Assembly (NCBI GenBank): GCA_945865645.1
Contig: CAMBEI010000020.1
Location: 1 to 37,410 of the forward strand
Origin: Chitinophaga pinensis
GTDB lineage: Bacteria; Bacteroidota; Bacteroidia; Chitinophagales; Chitinophagaceae
DNA length: 37,410 nucleotides
Reading direction: 5' to 3'
The translations under genes were made by a program, and so were the position numbers. The notes below the pieces were generated by a model that saw nothing but the letters and a program-made list of their open reading frames with translations, searched no databases and had not been told where the DNA came from. Positions 1-9,529 of this stretch are shown here, one piece after another (positions within the stretch are counted from its first letter, which is position 1; every line of letters begins with the position of its first letter).

Positions 1-736
1 CAAAAAAACGTGCAGTTTTTACAATGGTTGACATAAATGAAGTAAAAACGGTTGGGGCACCATCATACACATCTGGTGTCCAAAAATGAAAAGGCGCAGC
101 AGATACTTTAAATGACATAGAAACCAATAATAAAACAAGCCCTGCTGCAATCATAGACGGCATTGGTGTGCTACTTGAAATGATATTGTTAATATAAAAA
201 GATCCTGTTTCGCTTCCACCATAAAGGAAAGCAACCCCTAATAACATGATCCCAGTAGAAAATGCCCCCATTAAAAAATATTTCAATGCAGCTTCATTGC
301 TTTTTAAATTTCTTTTGTCGCTGCCTGTTAAAATATATAAAGGGATTGAAATGATTTCAATCCCAAGAAACAACATTAATAAAGAATTGAATGTTGATAT
401 AATGGCAACCCCGCATAAAATAAAAAATAAAAGTGCAAAATACTCCGAAACATGTTCTCCTACTTTTTCAATATCCCTACCATTTAATAAAAAATATAAT
501 AGCGTACAACCAAATGCAACATTTATAAAAGTTAAATTAAAACTATTAAAATGCAGCATTTCTTTTACATCAACAGAAAAGAAGGATATACCCGAATTTA
601 ATTGCAAGCAATTGGCGATAATGATTAGCGTTAACCCTAAAATTGCTAAATATTTAGGAACAGTTTTATTTTTTATAAAAGCTCCAGCCAGCATCATCAC
701 TATACCCCAAATTGTTGTTAATATTATTGCATTCAT
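1..736 (-). CDS. nuoN: NADH-quinone oxidoreductase subunit N (partial, C-terminus off the left edge)
   Basis: This is the last gene of the complex I operon in reading order. NuoN is one of three antiporter-like membrane subunits (with NuoL and NuoM) of the proton-pumping arm. The reading frame opens at an ATG at 736-734 and runs without a stop for about 245 codons to the edge. It shows repeated hydrophobic helices, a conserved stretch reading LLMLFLGIEIISIPLYIL that carries the expected helix glutamate, LKYFLMGAFSTGIMLLG, and near the edge FHFWTPDVYDGAP and TSFMST, which are NuoN/ND2 signatures. It begins 58 bp after the nuoM stop codon. About half of the usual 450-500 residues is present. 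The cut is a window edge, not a truncation of the gene. Confidence 0.96.
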   Translation of the reverse strand, partial: MNAIILTTIWGIVMMLAGAFIKNKTVPKYLAILGLTLIIIANCLQLNSGISFFSVDVKEMLHFNSFNLTFINVAFGCTLLYFLLNGRDIEKVGEHVSEYFALLFFILCGVAIISTFNSLLMLFLGIEIISIPLYILTGSDKRNLKSNEAALKYFLMGAFSTGIMLLGVAFLYGGSETGSFYINNIISSSTPMPSMIAAGLVLLLVSMSFKVSAAPFHFWTPDVYDGAPTVFTSFMSTIVKTARFF

Positions 737-794
737 AATAATTATTATTTTTTACAGAAATACTAAAACGCATTTCGATAATATTATTTTTGTG

Positions 795-2279
795 TTAATA
801 AAATCGTAGAATTGCCGACACGGTATCCTTTGTTAAATTTAAAAGTGGTTGTGGATAAACCCCAAATAGAAAAATAAATATTACCAACGCACTTAAAATT
901 AATTTATGATTTACTGAAATATCTTGCATTTTTTCGGTAAGGATATTAACCTCTCCATAAAAAACTTTTTGTACCATGTTTAACGTATATACTGCTGCCA
1001 GAATAATGCTCAACAAAGCCACTGCAGTATAAATTATACTAAATGAAAATAATCCGCTAAACATCATAAACTCGCCTACAAAAGCATTAGTTAATGGTAA
1101 AGCAATATTTGCCAAGGCAATTACTACCAAAAAAATAGTTAAGGTTGGTGCTTTATGTGCAATGCCGCCTAGTTCCGAAATCTTACAAGTACATGTTTGT
1201 TTTTCAATAAGATCAACAACAATCCACATACCAATAATATTAATACCATGACTAAACATTTGTACCATTACCCCTTGTAAGCCAATTTCTGATTTTGTAA
1301 AAACGGCTGCGCACATTAAGCCAATATGAGCAATAGACGACCAAGCCACAAAACGTTTTAAGTCGTCTTGTTTAATAGCAATTAAACTGGCATAAATCAT
1401 CCCCATAACCGATAAGCCAATTACGATATTATCAAATCTAGAAACAGCATCAGGAAATATTGGCAGTATCCAACGAATTAACGCAAATATGCCCATTTTT
1501 ACCATAACGCCACTTAGTACCATGGTAGTTGCAGTTGGCGACTGCACATACGCATCGGGCTGCCAGCTATGAAAAGGAAACACGGGCATCTTAATAGCAA
1601 AAGCAATAAAGAAAAGCCAAAAAATCCAAAATTTTTCTATTGGAGAAAGTACGGCAGTATAAACTGCGTTCATAGAAAACGAATGATCAGCAAATGCGAT
1701 AGGTGCAGTATGCATATAAATATATATAATACCCACCAACATTAACAAAGATCCAGCAAAAGTGTATACAAAAAATTTAAATGTAGCCTGTATTCTTCTT
1801 TCTCCACCCCATCGACTACTTAAAAAGTAAACCGGTATAACGGCTAATTCCCAAAAAAAATAAAACACCAACATATCTAATGCAGTAAAAACACCCATTA
1901 AACCAGCCTGTGTTAAGAACATTAAACCATAAAATACATTTGCATTTTTATAATTTATTTTATAAGTAGCAATAAAAATAATAGGAAATGCTACAGCCGT
2001 TAATGCAGTAAGCAAATGCCCCATACCATCGAGACCTACAGTAAAATTACTGCCCAGATATTTTAACCAGAAATAACTTACGTTATTTAGATAAAAATGC
2101 TGGGTGTTATTGGCATAAAATAAACTTATAATTGATATACTTAATATTATCAATGAGGCCAATAGTGACCATATTTTTACCATCTTTTCGGTACGTATAA
2201 AAAATACAAACAACCCGGCTACCAAAGGGAACCAAATTAACAACTCCGGAAATGTTATCCAATAATCTTGAGGGTTCAT
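795..2279 (-). CDS. nuoM: NADH-quinone oxidoreductase subunit M
   Basis: NuoM is an antiporter-like proton-pumping subunit in the membrane arm of complex I. The 494-residue protein is almost entirely transmembrane (roughly 14 helices). It has the diagnostic helix VFYFFWELAVIPVYFL with the conserved Glu, the FHSWQPDAYVQSPTATT loop, and SGVMVKMGIFALIRW with the conserved helix Lys. The length is normal for the family. The ATG at 2279 lies 9 bp after the nuoL stop, so nuoL and nuoM are probably translated from one message. I see no irregularity. Confidence 0.97.
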   Translation of the reverse strand: MNPQDYWITFPELLIWFPLVAGLFVFFIRTEKMVKIWSLLASLIILSISIISLFYANNTQHFYLNNVSYFWLKYLGSNFTVGLDGMGHLLTALTAVAFPIIFIATYKINYKNANVFYGLMFLTQAGLMGVFTALDMLVFYFFWELAVIPVYFLSSRWGGERRIQATFKFFVYTFAGSLLMLVGIIYIYMHTAPIAFADHSFSMNAVYTAVLSPIEKFWIFWLFFIAFAIKMPVFPFHSWQPDAYVQSPTATTMVLSGVMVKMGIFALIRWILPIFPDAVSRFDNIVIGLSVMGMIYASLIAIKQDDLKRFVAWSSIAHIGLMCAAVFTKSEIGLQGVMVQMFSHGINIIGMWIVVDLIEKQTCTCKISELGGIAHKAPTLTIFLVVIALANIALPLTNAFVGEFMMFSGLFSFSIIYTAVALLSIILAAVYTLNMVQKVFYGEVNILTEKMQDISVNHKLILSALVIFIFLFGVYPQPLLNLTKDTVSAILRFY

Positions 2280-2288
2280 ATTATATAA

Positions 2289-4187
2289 TTACAAAAATAA
2301 TTGAATAATAAAAAAAATCAAAATGCCTAATACCATCATTAAAACATAAGTTCCTACTTGCCCTGTTTGTAATAACCTAATTTGGCGACTGCTATAATTA
2401 ACTGCCTTGCCTACGCCATTTACAAATCCGTCGATACCTTTTTTCTCTACCACAGTATTTAAATATTTGGCTATTAACTGAACGGGTTTAATAATAATGA
2501 CATCATACAACTCATCAACATACCATTTATTAGCAAGTATTTTTCCAATTCCATTTTCTGCAGTATCAGTTTTTTGATATTTACTAAATTTAATCAATGC
2601 GTAAAACAGGGCTATTAATGATGCTGCAACTGAAATTCCCATCAATATAAATTCGGTTGAATAAGCAAGAGAATATTTTTCTGTAATAGCAGAACTTTGA
2701 GCAAATATTGGCGCTAAAAACTCTTCGATTCGATGTCCGCCATGCATGAATATTTCTGGAATACCAACCCATCCTCCTATTACAGAAAGAACAGCTAAAA
2801 TAATTAAGGGTATTGTAATTGCTTTCGAACTTTCATGAAGATGATGTTCTTGCTCATGAGTACCTCTAAATTTACCAAGGAAAGTCATGGCATACAAACG
2901 AAACATATAAAAAGCTGTTAGTATTGCCCCAGCAACACCAACTCCCCAAAACAGTGAATTTTTATCAAATGTGGCGGCAAGTATTTCATCTTTAGAAAAA
3001 AATCCTGAAAATGGCGGCATCCCTGCAATTGCTAAACATGCCAATAAAAAAGTGACGTGTGTAATGGGCATATGTTTTTTAAGTCCTCCCATATTACGAA
3101 TATCTTGTTGACCGTTCATAGCATGAATAACGCTACCTGCGCCAAGGAATAAGAGCGCTTTAAAAAAAGCATGCGTCATTACATGAAATACTGCACCAGT
3201 ATATGCCCCAACGCCGAGGGCTAAAAACATATACCCTAGCTGACTTACGGTAGAGTAGGCCAATACTTTTTTTATATCATTTTGTTTTAGGGCGATAGTA
3301 GCAGCAACAATTGCTGTGGATAAGCCAATAGTAGCTACAACAGTTTGTGTAACTGGCGCCATAGTATATAAAATATTGCTTCGTGCAATCATATAAATAC
3401 CAGCAGTAACCATGGTAGCAGCGTGTATTAATGCACTAACGGGTGTTGGGCCTGCCATGGCATCGGGTAACCAAGTATATAAAGGTATTTGTGCACTTTT
3501 ACCCATCGCTCCCACAAATAATAATAAAGTGATGCCAGTAATATCTGTTAATGTTAATTTAAAGGTATGGGAAAACACTTGATGATAATCGGCAGTTCCT
3601 AGTTTTGATATTAGCCAAAATACAGCCAGTAAAAACCCTATATCGCCAATTCGGTTCATAATAAAAGCTTTTTTAGCAGCTATATTGTAGTTGGTATTTT
3701 TAAACCAGTAACCGATTAATAAATAAGAGCAAAGTCCTACCCCTTCCCAGCCGATAAACATAATTACATAGTTGGCTCCCATAACCAGCAGCAGCATAGA
3801 GAAAATAAAAAGGTTAAGGAATGAAAAATATTTAGCGAAATCTTTAGGTTCTTCATCATGCATGTAAGCGGTAGAATATACATGTATTAAAAAACCAACG
3901 CCTGTTATAATTAATAAAAAGACAGACGAAAGTTGATCAATCTGAAAGTCGAACCCTATTTTGAGTGTGCTAATATTTATAAAATCGAAATAATGAGCAA
4001 CATGTGTATTACCGTTTTTAACATTGTAAAAAGCATAAGTACTTATTAAAAAAGAGATAAAAACGGTACCACTGCCGATAAGTCCAGCCATTATTTTCGA
4101 TAGCTGTTTTCTACCAAGGCCAAGCACGAAAAAGCCAATTAAAGGCAGCGCGGGTATTAACCACACCATTTGTAAAACGTTACTCAT
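2289..4187 (-). CDS. nuoL: NADH-quinone oxidoreductase subunit L
   Basis: NuoL is the distal antiporter-like subunit of the complex I membrane arm, and its C-terminal lateral helix runs along NuoM and NuoN. The protein has about 632 residues and many transmembrane helices. Markers are MFIGWEGVGLCSYLLIGYW (conserved Glu), LYTWLPDAMAGPTPVSALIH, DIKKVLAYSTVSQLGYM and SGFFSKDEIL. The frame also has an in-frame TTG four codons upstream (4199), but the ATG at 4187 is the better start because it has the standard codon and is followed directly by the first hydrophobic stretch. It lies 65 bp downstream of nuoK. Confidence 0.96.
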   Translation of the reverse strand: MSNVLQMVWLIPALPLIGFFVLGLGRKQLSKIMAGLIGSGTVFISFLISTYAFYNVKNGNTHVAHYFDFINISTLKIGFDFQIDQLSSVFLLIITGVGFLIHVYSTAYMHDEEPKDFAKYFSFLNLFIFSMLLLVMGANYVIMFIGWEGVGLCSYLLIGYWFKNTNYNIAAKKAFIMNRIGDIGFLLAVFWLISKLGTADYHQVFSHTFKLTLTDITGITLLLFVGAMGKSAQIPLYTWLPDAMAGPTPVSALIHAATMVTAGIYMIARSNILYTMAPVTQTVVATIGLSTAIVAATIALKQNDIKKVLAYSTVSQLGYMFLALGVGAYTGAVFHVMTHAFFKALLFLGAGSVIHAMNGQQDIRNMGGLKKHMPITHVTFLLACLAIAGMPPFSGFFSKDEILAATFDKNSLFWGVGVAGAILTAFYMFRLYAMTFLGKFRGTHEQEHHLHESSKAITIPLIILAVLSVIGGWVGIPEIFMHGGHRIEEFLAPIFAQSSAITEKYSLAYSTEFILMGISVAASLIALFYALIKFSKYQKTDTAENGIGKILANKWYVDELYDVIIIKPVQLIAKYLNTVVEKKGIDGFVNGVGKAVNYSSRQIRLLQTGQVGTYVLMMVLGILIFFIIQLFL

Positions 4188-4252
4188 AAAATAGTTCAAA
4201 AGTGGAAAAATAAAAAAATTAGTTTTAGTAACCCGTTTTTTTATTTATAATT

Positions 4253-4585
4253 TTAATTATTTAGTCTGTTTAAAAAATTTATATCTGCTGAATGTGTATT
4301 TCTATATAGCATTATAATAATAGCCAATCCTACACTAACTTCTGCAGCCGCTACCACCATTATAAAAAATACAAATATTTGCGCATCACTTACAACAGCA
4401 GGCGTTAATTGTGCTAATGCAGATGCAGCATGCATTTTTGAAAATGCCACCAATAATAAATTCACAGCATTAAGCATTAGCTCAATACACATAAAAACAA
4501 CAATGGAATTACGGCGGGTAAGCACCCCAATAATTCCGGTGCAGAAAAGCGCCACTGACAAGCCGATATACCATTTAATTTCCAT
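4253..4585 (-). CDS. nuoK: NADH-quinone oxidoreductase subunit K
   Basis: NuoK is a small membrane subunit (ND4L homologue) of the proton-translocating arm. It has 110 residues and three transmembrane helices, the usual size and topology. The core [18 protein letters not shown] carries the conserved membrane glutamate and is a clear family signature; a second conserved glutamate lies in [19 protein letters not shown]. It sits 34 bp after nuoJ in the usual J-K-L order. Confidence 0.97.
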   Translation of the reverse strand: MEIKWYIGLSVALFCTGIIGVLTRRNSIVVFMCIELMLNAVNLLLVAFSKMHAASALAQLTPAVVSDAQIFVFFIMVVAAAEVSVGLAIIIMLYRNTHSADINFLNRLNN

Positions 4586-4619
4586 AATTATTAGTTCACT
4601 TATAATTTCTGTATTAATT

Positions 4620-5123
4620 TTATTCTGCTTTCTTCCCTATTACTACAGTTCCTATTATGGCACTTAAAAACAAAACAGAACTTATTTCAAAGGGTATTAC
4701 ATAATCTTTAAACAATACTATTCCTAAATTTTTTATGAGCCCATAATCACCACCACCCATCTGCACTAAATTATTTGCTGAAACAGATTTTATTATTGCT
4801 GATATTAGAACAAGAAATAAACAGCCGCCAGATATTAATCCTGCAAATTGCAATATTCTATTTTTCTTTGGCTCTGATTCTGCATTTAAGTTCATTAACA
4901 TTACTACAAATAAAAATAATACCATAATAGCGCCTGCATAAACGATAATATTTACAATAGCTAAAAACTGCGCATTTAATAAAATATAATGCCCCGAAAT
5001 GGCAAAAAAAACTACAATAAGAAATAAGATGCTATGTACGGGACTCTTGCTAGCAACTACCATAATAGCGCTGAATAATGCCAAAAATGATAACCCCCAA
5101 AATAATATTTCTGTAATGCTCAT
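4620..5123 (-). CDS. nuoJ: NADH-quinone oxidoreductase subunit J
   Basis: NuoJ is the ND6-like membrane subunit of complex I that helps couple the peripheral arm to proton translocation. It has 167 residues and about five hydrophobic helices, with the conserved segment [20 protein letters not shown] typical of NuoJ helix 3. The ATG start overlaps the nuoI stop by 4 bp (ATGA), a normal translational coupling arrangement. Confidence 0.96.
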   Translation of the reverse strand: MSITEILFWGLSFLALFSAIMVVASKSPVHSILFLIVVFFAISGHYILLNAQFLAIVNIIVYAGAIMVLFLFVVMLMNLNAESEPKKNRILQFAGLISGGCLFLVLISAIIKSVSANNLVQMGGGDYGLIKNLGIVLFKDYVIPFEISSVLFLSAIIGTVVIGKKAE

Positions 5124-5683
5124 ATTTTAAAATTATCTGTTTCTTTCTTTACTCTGTTACCTAGTGCTTTTTTATATGCTTCAAAATTTTCGATTGGATG
5201 AGGTATTAATAATTCTTCTTTTTTATAAATAAATTGTTTGCGTTGATAATCTGCTGGGGGTACAGTTTCGCTTAAATAAATAGCATCTTTAGGACAAGCC
5301 TCTTCGCATAATCCACAAAAAATACAACGCAACATATTGATCTCATATTTAGCTGCATACTTTTCTTCTCTATATAAATTTTCTTCATTTGCTTGCCTTT
5401 CAGCGGCTTCCATGGTGATAGCTTCTGCCGGACAAGCAACTGCGCATAAACCACAGGCTGTACAATTTTCTCTACCTGCTTCATCTCGATTTAAAATATG
5501 AAGCCCGCGAAAAACCGGACTAAAAGGCCTTGTCTTTTCAGGATAATCAATAGTTGGTTTCTTTTTAAAGATATGACTGAATGTAATCATCATCCCTTTA
5601 AAAATAGATATTAGATAAAGTCGCTCCAGAAAATTCATTTTTCTGCGATCCACTTCTTTCAATCTGTTTGTTAATGCCTGCAT
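5120..5683 (-). CDS. nuoI: NADH-quinone oxidoreductase subunit I (two 4Fe-4S clusters)
   Basis: NuoI carries clusters N6a and N6b in the arm that passes electrons from NuoG to NuoB. Two classical ferredoxin motifs are visible: Cys74, 77, 80, 84 (CTACGLCAVACP) and Cys120, 123, 126, 130 (CIFCGLCEEACP). Each fourth Cys of one motif is expected to ligate the other cluster. The length of 187 residues is a little longer than the E. coli protein, mostly at the C-terminus. The start is 15 bp after nuoH, and the gene overlaps nuoJ by 4 bp at its end. Confidence 0.97.
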   Translation of the reverse strand: MQALTNRLKEVDRRKMNFLERLYLISIFKGMMITFSHIFKKKPTIDYPEKTRPFSPVFRGLHILNRDEAGRENCTACGLCAVACPAEAITMEAAERQANEENLYREEKYAAKYEINMLRCIFCGLCEEACPKDAIYLSETVPPADYQRKQFIYKKEELLIPHPIENFEAYKKALGNRVKKETDNFKI

Positions 5684-5698
5684 ATTTTATTTTCTATT

Positions 5699-6751
5699 TT
5701 AGAAATGCCAATTGCTTTGTTTTAATAAAATTAATGCGCCTGTTACCAACATATTAAATAACGCCAAAGGAATTAATATTCGCCAGCCCAGGTTCATTAG
5801 CTGATCGTACCTAAATCTGGGTATTGTCCACCGCACCCACATAAACAAGAATATAAGACAAATAACTTTTGTCATTAATGCAATTAGACCAAAAAGGGCC
5901 ATCCAGTTTTGATCATAATTAGCTTCATTTAAAAAAGGAATGTCATACCCTCCAAAGAATAAAGTAGCCATAATTACACTACTAACAAACATGTTAATAT
6001 ATTCAGAAAAAAGGTAAAAGCCCAATTTCATCGATGAATACTCTGTGTGATAGCCTCCAATTAATTCATTTTCTGCTTCAGCCAAATCAAAAGGAGTACG
6101 ATTGCACTCGGCAAAAGCACAGATCAAAAATATTAAAAACCCAAGGGGCTGATAAAAAATATTCCAATAACCTGCTTGTTGTTGTGCAACCATTTCCTTA
6201 AGACTTAGAGTTCCGGTTATCATCAATAAGGCAATTAAAGAAATTCCCATAGCTAGTTCGTAACTAATGATTTGTGATGCTGCGCGGAGCCCTCCCATTA
6301 ATGAGTATTTATTATTACTAGCCCAACTACCAATCATAATGCCATATACACCCATGCTAACCACGGCAAACACATATAATATACCTACGTTAACATCGGC
6401 AATTTGTAAAGATATATCCCTATTAAAAAAGTGAATTTTATTTCCCCATGGAATAACGGCACCAGTCATAATAGCGGTTAGCATAGCCATTGAAGGCCCA
6501 AGAATGAATAAAAACTTTGAGGAAAAATCGGGGATTATTTCTTCTTTAAAAAACAATTTCAATCCATCGGCAACTGGTTGTAATATACCAAATGGGCCTG
6601 CGCGATTTGGGCCACGCCTATCTTGTAAAATAGCTGCTATTTTCCTTTCGCCATAGGTTGCATACATAGCGATCACCAAAGATGCCATCACTACAATAAC
6701 AATCAAAACCAGTTTTTCAATAATAAATGCCAAGTCAATTGCTAAAAGCAT
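5699..6751 (-). CDS. nuoH: NADH-quinone oxidoreductase subunit H
   Basis: NuoH (ND1) is the membrane subunit that forms much of the quinone-binding cavity together with NuoB and NuoD. The 350-residue, multi-helix protein has the family signatures YGERKIAAILQDRRGPNRAG and, in the cytoplasmic loop, FDLAEAENELIGGYHTEYS, with the acidic residues expected near the quinone channel. The length is normal. The gene starts 17 bp after nuoG. Confidence 0.97.
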   Translation of the reverse strand: MLLAIDLAFIIEKLVLIVIVVMASLVIAMYATYGERKIAAILQDRRGPNRAGPFGILQPVADGLKLFFKEEIIPDFSSKFLFILGPSMAMLTAIMTGAVIPWGNKIHFFNRDISLQIADVNVGILYVFAVVSMGVYGIMIGSWASNNKYSLMGGLRAASQIISYELAMGISLIALLMITGTLSLKEMVAQQQAGYWNIFYQPLGFLIFLICAFAECNRTPFDLAEAENELIGGYHTEYSSMKLGFYLFSEYINMFVSSVIMATLFFGGYDIPFLNEANYDQNWMALFGLIALMTKVICLIFLFMWVRWTIPRFRYDQLMNLGWRILIPLALFNMLVTGALILLKQSNWHF

Positions 6752-6768
6752 AAAGCTGTTTTATATTT

Positions 6769-7947
6769 TTATTCTTTTGGTAAACCCCATTGGGTTGATT
6801 CCCCTTCACCTTTTATAAAATCGTTTGATTTAACAAAATCTTCCATTTGCGATGACCTGTCAATTTCACTTAAATGAATATTAGGATTATTTACACCACT
6901 AACATTATGAATATTCATTAACAATTTTGGATCACGGCCATGCAAAACTTTTTTAATAGTATCGATAGGCATTTCTAGTGTTGCATATTTATTAGCCCCA
7001 ATTACCGAATGGCGACTAATTGTTGTTAGTCCTTCAATTGTCCAATCGTTGGTTTTCTTTTTTTCAAAACGGCAAGTGTTGCATATCCATCCTACTTGGC
7101 CATTATAGCTCTGTACTTCACCCCACTCATCTTTGCGTGAAGTTACTCGGTACACTTCATCGCCACGTAACCATAAAGTAGCCTTACCACAGCATTTTGG
7201 ATTTTCGCAATTGCGGTGTGCGTCAACAGGCTTGGTAAACCAAACCCTATTTTTAAATCGGAAAGTTTTATCGGTTAATGCGCCTACCGGACAAACATCA
7301 ATCATATTTCCGCTAAAATCATTATCAATTGCTTTTGAAATATAGGTTGATATCTCTGCATGATCGCCACGATCTAAAATTCCATGCACTCTTTTATCTG
7401 TTATTTGGTCGGCTATATATGTACAGCGATAACAAAGGATACATCTGGTCATGTGCAGTTGAATAAAAGGACCGATATCTTCTTTTTCAAAAGTTCTTCT
7501 TTTAAATTCGTAACGCGTACTTTCTACACCATGTTTGTAACCAAGATCTTGCAAGTGGCATTCGCCAGCCTGATCGCAAATTGGACAATCCAATGGGTGA
7601 TTGATTAATAAAAATTCAACAACTCCATTTCTAGCATCGATCACTTTTTCGCTAGTCATGTTTTTTACAATCATTCCGTCCATCACCGTTGTGCGGCAGC
7701 TAGCCATTAATTTAGGCATAGGCCTTGAATCGGCTGTTGAGCCTGCTGCAACTTCTACTAAACAGCTACGACATTTGCCACCACTACCTTCCAACTTGCT
7801 GTAATAGCACATTGCAGGCGGGGTAACATCGCCTCCAATTTGCCTAGCTGCATTTAATATAGTGGTACCTGGGGCAACATCAATAGTAATGTTGTCGATG
7901 GTTACCTTAAATGCCACAGGTGCTTCTTTTTTTATTTCGTCTGCCAT
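6769..7947 (-). CDS. nuoG: NADH-quinone oxidoreductase subunit G, short form without the molybdopterin-like domain
   Basis: This subunit relays electrons from NuoF to NuoI in the peripheral arm. At 392 residues it is less than half the length of E. coli NuoG (about 900). N-terminal ligands for cluster N1b are Cys47, 59, 62 and 84. His117 with Cys121, 124 and 130 fits N5. Cys169, 172, 175 and 219 fit N4. A further cysteine group, 247, 252, 253, 289 and 292, lies where the Molybdop_Fe4S4/N7 region would be, but its spacing differs from the usual CxxCxxxC. The protein then ends about 100 residues later, so the large molybdopterin-oxidoreductase-like domain is missing. From memory, short NuoG proteins are common in Bacteroidota, so this is probably not a local deletion. 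The frame is intact and lies between nuoF and nuoH with short gaps. Confidence 0.94.
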   Translation of the reverse strand: MADEIKKEAPVAFKVTIDNITIDVAPGTTILNAARQIGGDVTPPAMCYYSKLEGSGGKCRSCLVEVAAGSTADSRPMPKLMASCRTTVMDGMIVKNMTSEKVIDARNGVVEFLLINHPLDCPICDQAGECHLQDLGYKHGVESTRYEFKRRTFEKEDIGPFIQLHMTRCILCYRCTYIADQITDKRVHGILDRGDHAEISTYISKAIDNDFSGNMIDVCPVGALTDKTFRFKNRVWFTKPVDAHRNCENPKCCGKATLWLRGDEVYRVTSRKDEWGEVQSYNGQVGWICNTCRFEKKKTNDWTIEGLTTISRHSVIGANKYATLEMPIDTIKKVLHGRDPKLLMNIHNVSGVNNPNIHLSEIDRSSQMEDFVKSNDFIKGEGESTQWGLPKE

Positions 7948-7971
7948 AATTACTTTCTTATCAAATCTAAT

Positions 7972-9327
7972 TTATGTTAACACAGGTATATGAATAGGAT
8001 CAGCATAATGCGCCAATCCATAATTACTGGTTAAACAGGCTTCCGGGTTTTTTACATGCCACTCAAATTCATCTCTAAAATGTCTGATTGCCGCAGCAAC
8101 TGGCCAGGCTGCTGCATCGCCCAAAGGACAAATGGTATTACCTTCTATCTTGCGTTGGATATCCCAAAGCAAGTCTATATCACTCAGCTTTGCTTTCCCA
8201 TTTTCTATATTTAATAATATTTTTTCCATCCAGCCAGTCCCTTCTCTGCACGGCGAACATTGGCCGCAACTTTCATGTCGATAAAATCTTGCCAAAGTAT
8301 AGGTATGTTTCACTACACACTGGTCTTCATTCAAAATAATAAACCCTCCCGATCCCATCATGCTACCTGTTGTAAATCCTCCATCACTTAAACTTTCGTA
8401 GTTCATTAATCTTTTTTCGCCTTTGGCCGTTGTTAATAATAAATTAGCAGGAAGAATAGGAACTGATGAACCTCCTGGTATGCAAGCTTTTAATTTTTTC
8501 CCATTTGCCATACCCCCACAATATTCGTCGCTATAAATAAACTCTTCCACAGAGATCGTCATATCAATTTCGTAAACACCAGGTTTATTAATATTACCAC
8601 AAGCACTCATTAATTTTGTACCGGTACTTTTTCCAATACCAATCTTCGCATATTCATCTCCACCATTATTTATGATTGAAACAATAGCAGCTATTGTTTC
8701 AACATTATTAACTACAGTTGGTCTACCCCAAACACCTTTAACTGCCGGAAATGGTGGCTTAATTCTTGGGTTACCTCTTTTGCCTTCCAGTGATTCTATC
8801 AGTGCAGTTTCTTCTCCGCATATATAAGCTCCTGCTCCGCGATGCACATATATTTCGCAATCGAATCCGGTACCTAAAATATTTTTACCTAAAAATCCAT
8901 TTAGTTTTGCTTCGGCAATAGCTTGTTCTAAAATATCTACAATCCAAGCATACTCACCACGTATATATATGTAAGAAACATTTGAACCTAACGCATAAGA
9001 AGAGACGATCATGCCTTCAATTAAAATATGCGGAATAAATTCCATCAAATAGCGATCTTTAAAAGTACCTGGCTCACTTTCATCAGCATTAACAACCAGG
9101 TGGCGTGGTACACCTTCGGTTTTTGCAATAAAGTTCCATTTTAATCCTGTAGGAAAACCTGCACCGCCACGGCCTCTCAACCCACTTTTTTTTACCTCCT
9201 CCACCACATAGGTTGTAGCCATTTTTAAAGCCTTCTCCACACTTCTATAACCACCCTCGCGGCGATACACTTCGTAAGTACGAATACCAACAACGTGTGC
9301 TTTTTCCAATAATAATTTTACTCCCAT
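7972..9327 (-). CDS. nuoF: NADH-quinone oxidoreductase subunit F (NADH/FMN-binding)
   Basis: NuoF oxidises NADH through FMN and passes electrons to cluster N3. Seen in the sequence: the glycine-rich nucleotide loop GLRGRGGAGFPTGLKW (residues about 49-64), NADESEPGTFKDR (80-92), the FMN-proximal GAGAYICGEETALIESLEG (164-182), and the N3 ligands Cys354, 357, 360 (ESCGQCSPCREGTG) and Cys400 (NTICPLGD). At 451 residues it is full length. It is separated from nuoE by an unrelated small gene and about 200 bp of AT-rich DNA, where most complex I operons have nuoE and nuoF adjacent. Confidence 0.97.
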   Translation of the reverse strand: MGVKLLLEKAHVVGIRTYEVYRREGGYRSVEKALKMATTYVVEEVKKSGLRGRGGAGFPTGLKWNFIAKTEGVPRHLVVNADESEPGTFKDRYLMEFIPHILIEGMIVSSYALGSNVSYIYIRGEYAWIVDILEQAIAEAKLNGFLGKNILGTGFDCEIYVHRGAGAYICGEETALIESLEGKRGNPRIKPPFPAVKGVWGRPTVVNNVETIAAIVSIINNGGDEYAKIGIGKSTGTKLMSACGNINKPGVYEIDMTISVEEFIYSDEYCGGMANGKKLKACIPGGSSVPILPANLLLTTAKGEKRLMNYESLSDGGFTTGSMMGSGGFIILNEDQCVVKHTYTLARFYRHESCGQCSPCREGTGWMEKILLNIENGKAKLSDIDLLWDIQRKIEGNTICPLGDAAAWPVAAAIRHFRDEFEWHVKNPEACLTSNYGLAHYADPIHIPVLT

Positions 9328-9529
9328 AATTACTTATTCAATCAATATAATCTATTATTCTTTTTTAAAAAAAATTTGCATATTCATTATCTTATAATAT
9401 GAACCACAAACAAAGTCAATTATAAATACATTAAATGAGATTTATCATTCAAGTGGGCTATCATTAATATAAAATATAGCACTACCAATATGTCTTTATA
9501 AATAAATTCTTCTTTTTTCGCATCTGATA

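Noticed and set aside
246..809. Long plus-strand frame opposite nuoN
   Set aside because: It is antisense to a clear NuoN reading frame, has no family likeness and shows the Lys/Asn/Ile-rich composition of a shadow frame.
7133..7804. Several plus-strand frames opposite nuoG
   Set aside because: All lie antisense to the conserved cluster-binding region of nuoG and have no domain or start context of their own.
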